This document shows positions 16,283-22,866 of a stretch of 64,000 bases of DNA, one piece after another. A program made the position numbers and the translations under genes. Within the stretch, counting starts at the first letter, position 1, and each line of letters starts with the position of its first letter. The notes under the pieces are model-generated. The model searched no databases. It worked only from the letters and a program-made list of their open reading frames with translations, and was not told the DNA's origin. The stretch is from an uncultured Eubacteriales bacterium (lineage in GTDB: Bacteria > Bacillota > Clostridia > Oscillospirales > Oscillospiraceae), in contig UREY01000003.1 of the NCBI GenBank assembly GCA_900546915.1, positions 62,001-126,000 of the forward strand, written 5' to 3'.

Positions 16283-17179
16283 TTACGGGGGTTCTTCCCC
16301 CCGGGTCCCGGCTTCCCCCGGCTCCAGGCGCGCCTCTTCCCCCTGCCCCGGGCAGGCAGGCCCCGCCGCCCGGCGCTTGCGCCGCCAGAGGAGGGCGCAA
16401 GCAGCTGCAACCGCCGGAGCCCCCGCCCCGGCGGCCAGGACCGGCAGGCTGGGCGCAGACCGGGGCTGCGCGGCAACTGTGAGCTCCGGCTCCGCCGTCC
16501 CGGTTCCCGCCAACGCAATCTCCCCAGGCTCTATCTGGACGTTCAGGGCCGTCTCGAAGTAGTTCCCCAGCCGAACCGCGCCCGGTGCGGACCGGGTGTC
16601 CACCTGGATGGTATCCTCCTGCAGCCGGGAAAAGGTCACCTGATCCTCCCCGCTGCCCTCCACCTGCACGCCTCCGTAGGCGCTGTCCGCCTGGGAAAAG
16701 ATTGCCTTATAGGTCATGTCCTGCCCGGTAATCACCAGCTCCTCCAGGGTAAATTCCACTGTGGCGATGCCGGTCCCTTGTATGACACACCAGTCGTAGC
16801 CCGTTTCATTGCGCAAAAAATCAACTGTGGCTGTCTTCCCGTTCGTCCACTGTAAATCCAGCTCCAGCCGGTAGAAATCGCTGTGTTCCACCCCCACGGT
16901 CCCCGGAGAGCCCGGACTGGATGCCCACTTCCAGGGCATGTTCCCAGACCATCCGTCCGCCGTCCGGACCAACGTCTGGCCGTGGGCATTGGTCAGCCGG
17001 TAGCCTTCCCCTGCCTGAAGGGGCGTCCACGTCCCATCCGCCTGCCATACGGACACCGTCACCAGGGTCCCTTCCGATGGGTCTGCCTGCTCCGGTATGG
17101 TCTCCGCTCCCTCCGCAGCCACCGGCAAACACAGTAGCAGCAGGACCGCCGCCAGCCGTTGCAGCATCCCCCGACTCAT
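16283..17179 (-). CDS. Secreted, C-terminally membrane-anchored protein sharing a domain with its neighbour
   Basis: I do not recognise a named family. The 298-residue protein has a signal peptide (MLQRLAAVLLLLCLPVAAEG), a beta-rich ectodomain, and a C-terminal anchor (about residues 245-265) followed by RRKRR and a charged tail. Residues about 58-205 resemble the C-terminal domain of the upstream SLH protein: SPGTVGVEHSDFY versus DPGTWVIRVEDCDAY, and VITGQDMTYK versus VQVAGNDMTYQ, then similar Gly-rich beta strands. Its ATG at 17179 overlaps the upstream stop (ATGA) and GAGGAGG precedes it, so both proteins are made together. It may act as membrane partner or receptor of the S-layer-linked enzyme; that is inference. 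Confidence 0.7.
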   Translation of the reverse strand: MSRGMLQRLAAVLLLLCLPVAAEGAETIPEQADPSEGTLVTVSVWQADGTWTPLQAGEGYRLTNAHGQTLVRTADGWSGNMPWKWASSPGSPGTVGVEHSDFYRLELDLQWTNGKTATVDFLRNETGYDWCVIQGTGIATVEFTLEELVITGQDMTYKAIFSQADSAYGGVQVEGSGEDQVTFSRLQEDTIQVDTRSAPGAVRLGNYFETALNVQIEPGEIALAGTGTAEPELTVAAQPRSAPSLPVLAAGAGAPAVAAACALLWRRKRRAAGPACPGQGEEARLEPGEAGTRGEEPP

Positions 17180-19254
17180 TGCGCCGCCTCCTCTCGATTC
17201 ACCGGCTGCAGCTCCGCCTCCGCGCCGCCGCAATGGGCCTGAACCTGACAGTCCTGGGAAAATTCTCCCCGGCAAATGGAAGCGCCGATGCCAAAATCCC
17301 GCACCTCCACGGAAAACGGAGCTGTCTGCGCCTGGACCCGGGCGTCGCCCACCGCCTCATCCAACTGCAAGTCAACAACAGTCTCCCCGGTTCCGGAAAC
17401 CGTCACAGAACGATCCGTCTCCGTGCTGACCATGGCATTGACCTGATACGTCATATCGTTCCCGGCCACCTGGACCCGGTTCCGACGGAAGGTAATTTGG
17501 CTGATGTTGGAACCCTGCACAATTTGGGAAAGGTTGCTGCCCACCAGCGACACATCCACCTCTGCAGCCTCGGCGGCAAAGGTGTATGCGTCGCAGTCCT
17601 CCACGCGGATCACCCAGGTACCGGGGTCACCCGACAGCATCCCCACAATGTCCGCCTCCAAATCGCCCTGCATGGATCCGGTATCCCACACCGCTGTTTT
17701 TCCATCTCCGTCGGCAATGGTAAACTCTCCCGCGCACCGCACGTAAAAATACAGATATGTGTCCTGCCAAACCGTATCTTCCGCCTGCACGCTGCGGGAC
17801 CCGCCGGAGGCGCCGTTGTTATTCCCGCCGTCTATGTCAATCCGGTCATAAGCAGAGAAGCTCCCGTCGTCCATCTCATCTATGTCGTATGCCCCGTTAT
17901 AATAAGCTACATGCTGAATTCGCGCAATGGTTCCGCTACCGGGCACCCGAATCCCGCACCGGCGAAAATCCTCGGAAACATAAACTGCGCCGACCTGATT
18001 GGGATAGCGGTTGTCATAAATCGAATAGACATAGCAGTATTTGCCCATCGCGTACTGCTTCCCCCGGTGCGGCCTGCCATACAGCACAACCGTGTGTACC
18101 GCCCCTGAATTGTCCGCGGAAAAGGAGTACGTAAACAACGCCAATCCGCCGTTTTGCTGTTTTTCACACAGTTGTTCCAGGTTGGGGCACACATAATCGC
18201 CGCCCACATAATAGCTGGTGCCCGTCCAGGTATCGGCAATCGTACTCACTGCTTGGTTTGAGAGCTGATAGTAGGTCAGCGCGCTTTCCAGCATAGAAAT
18301 GGAGTCTCCAGTGGTCATGTCCTTGCCCATGATGTGCCGTGAGGAACTGATTGCCGGTTTGGGCAACGCGTTCAGCGTACTGACATTTCGAGCAAAATTC
18401 CCATTTAAATCAATTTTCCCCATTTTGTCCAAAATTGCAGTCAACGACATGCCGTAACACAAGCCATCATTTTCTCTTTCAATAATTCTGTCAATCCTGT
18501 TGATTTCCGAATCGGTCATGTTTTCTACCAGCATATTATAATGTTGCTGGGTAATGGCCAAATGGTCTTTTCCCAAAAACGACGGCTTGTCATTGGAGAA
18601 GCCAAAATCATCCACCCCGGAGATCAGCCCATCCACATTGGTGCCGAACCGCCAAAGGTACCGCACCGCGTCCTTACGCAGGACCGTACTCAGAGGATAC
18701 TGGTAGCTGTCGTCGGAGAACACCCCGTTTTGCACCGCCCAATACATGGGGACCCGGGCATACTGATAAATTTGACCGGCATCGCTGCAGTCCAGGCTCC
18801 CGCTGGTTTCCACCGAATACCCGCGGGTACCGTCGGCAAACCGGTACAAGAATGTAGCAATCATCTGCTTCTGCAAGGCGTGATTCGGCGCAAACTGGGT
18901 ATCGCTGACTCCCTGAATGATTCCCTCGTATACGCCCCATTTCACCGCATTCTCATAGTAGCTGCCTTTCGGCACATCCTCAAACTCAATGGGAGCAAAC
19001 CGCGCAGGCTCTCCGGCAAGCCGGTACAGGAAGGTCACAAACATTGCCCGCGTGAGAGGCCGCTCCGGGCCAAAGGTTGTGGTCGTAACACCTTGTACGA
19101 TCTCGTTGTCATAACAGTAGTTGATGGCGTCACGGTAGTCGGAATAGCTGCTGTCAGGCACATCCGTAAAGCTGTGAGCCTCTGCCGTGAGAGGCAGGCC
19201 GCCCAGCAGAAAAACCAACGCCATACAGAATAAACACATTCTATGGTTCTTCAT
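17176..19254 (-). CDS. S-layer homology protein with papain-like cysteine peptidase domain
   Basis: The 692-residue protein has a signal peptide (1-26), three SLH domains (about 27-81, 89-140 and 153-203, with FTDVP, FEDVP and LDCSDAG starts), a central domain, and a C-terminal beta domain (about 500-660) shared with the next gene. The central domain has a plausible papain-like triad: Cys266 in DGLCYGMS, His387 in GAVHTVVLYG and Asp414 in YSIYDNRYP. SLH domains bind pyruvylated wall polymers, so the enzyme would sit on the cell surface. The ATG at 19254 has AGGAGG 12 bases upstream and starts directly before the signal peptide. Catalysis and substrate are inferred from motif spacing only. Confidence 0.75.
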   Translation of the reverse strand: MKNHRMCLFCMALVFLLGGLPLTAEAHSFTDVPDSSYSDYRDAINYCYDNEIVQGVTTTTFGPERPLTRAMFVTFLYRLAGEPARFAPIEFEDVPKGSYYENAVKWGVYEGIIQGVSDTQFAPNHALQKQMIATFLYRFADGTRGYSVETSGSLDCSDAGQIYQYARVPMYWAVQNGVFSDDSYQYPLSTVLRKDAVRYLWRFGTNVDGLISGVDDFGFSNDKPSFLGKDHLAITQQHYNMLVENMTDSEINRIDRIIERENDGLCYGMSLTAILDKMGKIDLNGNFARNVSTLNALPKPAISSSRHIMGKDMTTGDSISMLESALTYYQLSNQAVSTIADTWTGTSYYVGGDYVCPNLEQLCEKQQNGGLALFTYSFSADNSGAVHTVVLYGRPHRGKQYAMGKYCYVYSIYDNRYPNQVGAVYVSEDFRRCGIRVPGSGTIARIQHVAYYNGAYDIDEMDDGSFSAYDRIDIDGGNNNGASGGSRSVQAEDTVWQDTYLYFYVRCAGEFTIADGDGKTAVWDTGSMQGDLEADIVGMLSGDPGTWVIRVEDCDAYTFAAEAAEVDVSLVGSNLSQIVQGSNISQITFRRNRVQVAGNDMTYQVNAMVSTETDRSVTVSGTGETVVDLQLDEAVGDARVQAQTAPFSVEVRDFGIGASICRGEFSQDCQVQAHCGGAEAELQPVNREEAAQ

Positions 19255-19360
19255 GAAAATCGAACACCTCCTGATATACTCGTCCTTGTCCAAAGCCGGA
19301 GGGATCACCCGGTATTTCCGGCATGCGCAAGCAATTCCTGAACGGTACCTCCTTTAATAT

Positions 19361-19389
19361 AGAATATAATAAACAAGCAACTTTGTCAA
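19361..19389 (-). promoter_or_regulatory. Promoter of the SLH/membrane-protein operon
   Basis: On the minus strand TTGACA, 17 bases, TATTCT. The leader of about 100 bases contains an unused AAAGGAGG and GCCGGA/TCCGGC pairing. Confidence 0.8.
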
Positions 19390-19550
19390 TGTATTTTTTA
19401 AATAAATTACTAAATTGTAAATAATCTGGAAATTATTGGAAATCATTTCCATTTCCGGTTCTGATACGGGCTTTCTCTTCCGCCCTACGAAAAAAGACGA
19501 GTGGATGTCGGGTGGTCCTTTTCCCGAAGGTCTCGTTCCAAAAGAAAGCC

Positions 19551-19814
19551 GATCGCCGTCATGGACAGCTCCATGGCGGCGATCTGCATGTGGAAAAAGG
19601 GGCCTCGCCCCTTTTTCCAGGGGGAGCAGCCTCCTGTGCCCAGGATTTGTCCGCCCAGGGCGGACAAATCCCACACTTGCAGGCTGAGACGTGATTTTCC
19701 CGACGTACATGTCGCCGGGGAAAACGGATTTTCCCTGCATGCGCGCCTGCGGGCGCGAGCTCTGCGAGGCTCCTTCGACGGTTTCATTGCCGTCATGGAC
19801 AGCCCCATGACGGC
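19551..19814 (-). repeat. Dispersed noncoding repeat, copy B, flanked by matching hairpins
   Basis: The unit is bounded by two nearly identical palindromes: 19551-19584 (14-base arms around ACAGCT, one G-T mismatch) and 19789-19814 (10-base perfect arms around ACAGCC). Both contain GCCGTCATGGACAGC. Between them are two more perfect hairpins: 19592-19618 (GGAAAAAGGGG arms) and 19643-19671 (GGATTTGTCCGCC arms, 3-base loop). On the minus strand its core resembles copy A (2628-2760) and copy C (46033-46105). The structure recalls REP doublets or a nonautonomous mobile element. No transposase is linked. Confidence 0.55.
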
Positions 19815-19820
19815 GCTCTG

Positions 19821-21089
19821 CTACTGCAGAAGGTCTTTCCGGGATGAAGCAGCGGCGGCCCAGGTCTTTTGCACCGGTTGCAGAATTCCGGCGGACAGCT
19901 TCATCTCCAAAATCCGCAAAACCGATTGGTCCACCTGCTCCAGAGAAATGGTTCCCTGCCGCACCGCTTCCAGCACGGCGGGAATCTGAATCTCGAAGTC
20001 GGTGCTGCACAGCAGGTCGTTTCCCGCCTGCACCGCCAGCACGGCGGCCTGGGCCTCCCCGGCGAAATCCCGAACACCCGCCATGGACAGATCGTCCGTC
20101 ACAATCACACCGGTAAAACCCAGCTCCTCCCGCAAAATTTCATGGACGGAGGCGGACAGCGAGGCCGGATACCGGCTGTCCATACAGGCGACCACATTAT
20201 GGCAAACCAGAACCATGTCCGCTCCGGCGTCCACACCGGCCTGAAACGGCAGGAAATCCGACTGAAGAAAGGATTCATACGGCCTGTCGTCGTAGGCCAC
20301 GCCGGTATGGGTATCCCCGTTGCCGCCGTAGCCGGGGAAGTGCTTGAGGGCCGCCACCGTCCCCTCCTGCTTCATGGCCGTGACCACCGTCTGCACATAT
20401 TGGGCGGTCTCCGCCCCGCTTCGCCCCAAGGTCCGGGGGTAGATATAGTCGCTGGGATCCTGGGAAACGTCGCAAACCGGTGCAAGATTTCCCCGAATCC
20501 CCAAGTCCCCAAGCAGGCGGCATTTTTCTATTGTATCGGCCCGTACGGCGTCCAAGCCTCCCGTTCGGTACAGGTCCTGGGGGGAGGGAAAGGGTTCGCT
20601 GCGCAGGGCGGGAAATCGGCTGACCCGGTTGACTGCGCCGCCCTCCTCGTCCACGGCTATGAGCATGGGAAGCTCCGCCGCATTTTGATACGTCCGGATG
20701 CATTGGGCCACCTCCTCTTTGGTCTTTCCGGCAAAGTCCCGGGCGAACAGGAGGTAGCCGCCGAGTTGAAACTCCGCCGCCTTTTGGGCCGCGTCCTCCT
20801 CCGGGCATCTGGCCAGGAACATCTGCCCCACCTTCTCCTCCAGGGTCATCCCGGCCAGCAGCGCCCGGGCGCTCTTCTCCCACACAGAGGCCTCCTCCTC
20901 CCCCTGCGGCGGCGTTTCCGGCGCAGGGGGAGCCCAGACCTCCCGGGCCGGAGCATCCGCCCGGTTCCAGTCGCTCTCCGCCGCTTCCGGCGCCCCGGAG
21001 CAACCGGCGGTCCAGAGGCAGCACGCCGCCGTCCAAAAGCAGATCCAACCAAGCTGCGGTCTTTTCCCAAACAAGCCGGTCCCCTTCAC
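19821..21089 (-). CDS. NagZ-like beta-N-acetylhexosaminidase lipoprotein (glycoside hydrolase family 3)
   Basis: The protein has a lipoprotein signal (WTAACCLWTAGC, lipidated Cys near residue 29) and a GH3 catalytic barrel with the NagZ signature region ALKHFPGYGGNGDTHTG and the nucleophile Asp in VIVTDDLSMAGV. Family members remove GlcNAc from peptidoglycan fragments; the lipobox places this one outside the membrane. The GTG at 21089 is preferred (AAGGGGG upstream; short n-region). The frame could start at a GTG at 21188, which overlaps the sigF stop and would add 33 Arg-rich residues. It follows spoIIAA-spoIIAB-sigF on the same strand. It could act in spore cortex or wall turnover; that is inferred from context. 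Confidence 0.83.
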   Translation of the reverse strand: MKGTGLFGKRPQLGWICFWTAACCLWTAGCSGAPEAAESDWNRADAPAREVWAPPAPETPPQGEEEASVWEKSARALLAGMTLEEKVGQMFLARCPEEDAAQKAAEFQLGGYLLFARDFAGKTKEEVAQCIRTYQNAAELPMLIAVDEEGGAVNRVSRFPALRSEPFPSPQDLYRTGGLDAVRADTIEKCRLLGDLGIRGNLAPVCDVSQDPSDYIYPRTLGRSGAETAQYVQTVVTAMKQEGTVAALKHFPGYGGNGDTHTGVAYDDRPYESFLQSDFLPFQAGVDAGADMVLVCHNVVACMDSRYPASLSASVHEILREELGFTGVIVTDDLSMAGVRDFAGEAQAAVLAVQAGNDLLCSTDFEIQIPAVLEAVRQGTISLEQVDQSVLRILEMKLSAGILQPVQKTWAAAASSRKDLLQ

Positions 21090-21184
21090 CGGAATCCCCC
21101 TTTTTCCCAAGCCGAAGCGCCCACGGGGACGGCCCGACGGATCCCTACGGCGGGAAGCTCCGCCCGGCCTTTTGGGACGTGCCG

Positions 21185-21889
21185 TCACATCATCTCCCGC
21201 AGGTGCCCCAGGGCCTTTTTTTCAATGCGGGAAACCTGAACCTGAGAGACCTGTAAAACCCGGGCCACCCGCTCCTGGGTCAGGCCGTGAAAATACCGGA
21301 GATTGATCACCAGCGCCTCCCGCTCCGGCAGCTTGCCGATGGCCTCCCGCAGCGCTATGCGTTCGACCAGCTGCTCCTCGGTGTCCGAGTCCGTCAGCAC
21401 GTTCTCCAGGGTAAAGCCGTCCTCCCCGGTCTCCCGCTGAATGGACTCCGTGGCCGCCGTCGCAGTCTCCGCCGTGGCAATTTCCTCCGCGCTCAAGCCC
21501 ATTTCCCGGGAAATTTCCCCCACCGTAGGCTCCCGGCCCAGCTCCGCCGTCAGGCGGCTTCGGGTCATTTTAATCGCGGCGGCCCGCTCCTTCAGCCCCC
21601 GGCTCACCTTGACCGAGCCGTCGTCCCGGAGAAAGCGGCGGATTTCTCCGGCGATTTTCGGCACGGCGTAGGTGGAAAACTGCGTCCCAAAGGCCGTATC
21701 ATAGCCCTCCACGGCTTTTAAAAAGCCCAGGCAGCCCAGCTGATACAGGTCGTCCGGATCGACGCCCCGCCCAAAATACCGCCGGGCAATGGACCAGATC
21801 AGGCCGGAATTTTCTACAATCAGCTGCTCTCCCGCCGCCCGGTCCCCGGCACGGCTGCGGGCGATCAGCTCTTCCAGCGTCCGACTCAT
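21185..21889 (-). CDS. sigF: Sporulation sigma factor SigF (SpoIIAC)
   Basis: This 234-residue sigma factor shows region 2 (SGLIWSIARRYFGRGVDPDDLYQLG, split here as SGLIWSIARRYF then DDLYQLGCLGFLKAVEGYD), region 3 (ELGREPTVGEISREMGLS) and region 4 (HGLTQERVARVLQVSQVQVS). The FSTYAVPKIAGEIRRFLRD segment is characteristic of SigF/SigG. It directs early forespore transcription and is held inactive by SpoIIAB. Its ATG overlaps the spoIIAB stop by ATGA, as in other spoIIA operons. Operon position rather than sequence alone separates it from SigG. Confidence 0.93.
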   Translation of the reverse strand: MSRTLEELIARSRAGDRAAGEQLIVENSGLIWSIARRYFGRGVDPDDLYQLGCLGFLKAVEGYDTAFGTQFSTYAVPKIAGEIRRFLRDDGSVKVSRGLKERAAAIKMTRSRLTAELGREPTVGEISREMGLSAEEIATAETATAATESIQRETGEDGFTLENVLTDSDTEEQLVERIALREAIGKLPEREALVINLRYFHGLTQERVARVLQVSQVQVSRIEKKALGHLREMM

Positions 21890-22323
21890 TGGCCGCCCCG
21901 CCGCTGGAGCCGCCGCCGCATATGTACGGTGGTCCCTTTTCCCGGCTGAGAGGTGATTTGCAGGGAGGTCATGAAGCTCTCCATAATGGTAAAGCCCATG
22001 CCGGAGCGGTCCGCCCCGCCGGTTGTGAACATGGGCTTTCTCGCCTTTTCAATATCCGCAATGCCCACGCCCCGGTCCTTTACCACAATGTCCAGGACAT
22101 TGTCCTTGAGAATCCGGCAGCGGAGCAGAATGGTTCCAAAGGCATCGGGGTAAGCATGGACGATGCAATTGGTCACCGCCTCCGATACCGCCGTTTTAAT
22201 GTCTCCCAGCTCCTCCAGCGTGGGGTCCAGCTGCGCTGCAAAGCAGGCGACGGCGGAGCGGGCGAAGGCCTCGTTGGTGGACCGGCTGGGGAATTCCAAA
22301 ATCATGTAGTTTTCAAATTTCAT
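21886..22323 (-). CDS. spoIIAB: Anti-sigma F factor SpoIIAB
   Basis: The 145-residue GHKL-fold serine kinase has the N-box DIKTAVSEAVTNCIVHAY and the G1 box VKDRGVGIADIEKA, followed by FTTGGADRSGMGFTIM. It binds SigF in the predivisional cell and phosphorylates SpoIIAA. The ATG at 22323 overlaps the spoIIAA stop (ATGA), which sets the start; the open frame upstream belongs to the wrong frame of spoIIAA. Length is as in Bacillus. Confidence 0.95.
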   Translation of the reverse strand: MKFENYMILEFPSRSTNEAFARSAVACFAAQLDPTLEELGDIKTAVSEAVTNCIVHAYPDAFGTILLRCRILKDNVLDIVVKDRGVGIADIEKARKPMFTTGGADRSGMGFTIMESFMTSLQITSQPGKGTTVHMRRRLQRRGGQ

Positions 22324-22637
22324 CGGATTGCCTCCTTGATCTCTACGATTTTCTCTATGCCGGCAGCCCGGAGCACCTTCATAGGCTGCTCCGCAATGGA
22401 TTGCAGCTGCAACCGGCCGCCCAGCTGCGCCATTTGCCGCAGGGCGTGAATGACCACGGCGATGCCGGAGGAGTCCATAAAGGTGACCTCTTGGAAGTCC
22501 AGTACGCATACCGCCGGGGTGTAGGATTCAATTTTTTCCGAAATGTGCTGCATGTATTCCTTGGCGCAATGATGGTCGATTTCCCCGGTCAGCGCCACCG
22601 TCAGCTGCCGGTCTTGCAGGTAGCTTGTAAAGTGCAT
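22320..22637 (-). CDS. spoIIAA: Anti-anti-sigma factor SpoIIAA
   Basis: This 105-residue STAS-domain protein contains LTGEIDHHCAKEYM and the phosphorylation motif FMDSSGIAV (Ser56/Ser57), both typical of SpoIIAA. When unphosphorylated it displaces SigF from SpoIIAB in the forespore. The ATG at 22637 follows ACGGGGGAAG and starts where the family starts; the longer frame upstream is untranslated leader. It opens the chain spoIIAA-spoIIAB-sigF, each joined by an ATGA overlap. Confidence 0.95.
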   Translation of the reverse strand: MHFTSYLQDRQLTVALTGEIDHHCAKEYMQHISEKIESYTPAVCVLDFQEVTFMDSSGIAVVIHALRQMAQLGGRLQLQSIAEQPMKVLRAAGIEKIVEIKEAIR

Positions 22638-22720
22638 GATACTTCCCCCGTTTTTCCTTTCGGGGCGGCTGGCCCCGGGTTTTGCTGAATTTAAGTATAA
22701 AATTTCTCCTCTGCAGATAC

Positions 22721-22727
22721 AGTCGAA
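22721..22727. promoter_or_regulatory. Possible Spo0A box upstream of spoIIAA
   Basis: AGTCGAA matches the TGTCGAA heptamer in six of seven positions and lies about 85 bases upstream of the spoIIAA ATG. No convincing SigH -35/-10 pair could be placed, so this is weak. Confidence 0.25.
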
Positions 22728-22786
22728 GGAGCGGTAAAGAGAAAAAAACAGCGCGCTGGCCGCCGTGTCTGCCGCCGGACGGCGCA

Positions 22787-22828
22787 AAGCGCCGGCTTGC
22801 AGCCTCCTTAGACTGCAAACCGGCGCTT
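22787..22828 (-). terminator. Large hairpin after valS
   Basis: AAGCGCCGGCTTGCAG and CTGCAAACCGGCGCTT form a 16-base stem with one G-T pair and a 10-base loop, about 40 bases after the valS stop. No long T-run follows on the minus strand. Confidence 0.6.
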
Positions 22829-22866
22829 GATTTCAAATATGTGGCGGCGTCACAGACAAGCCGCTT

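Larger units (their letters stand above)
19255..19820. other. 566-base gene-free region between SLH operon and NagZ-like gene
   Basis: The part nearest the SLH gene is its leader and promoter, followed by a 60-base AT-rich tract (about 19380-19440). The remainder is a hairpin-rich repeat unit (19551-19814). Short open frames across it lack ribosome sites and recognisable domains. Confidence 0.6.

Noticed and set aside
19485..19808. 107-codon minus-strand frame downstream of the NagZ-like gene
   Set aside because: It spans repeat copy B with its hairpins. Similar wording in the translation of copy A reflects the shared DNA repeat, not evidence of a protein.
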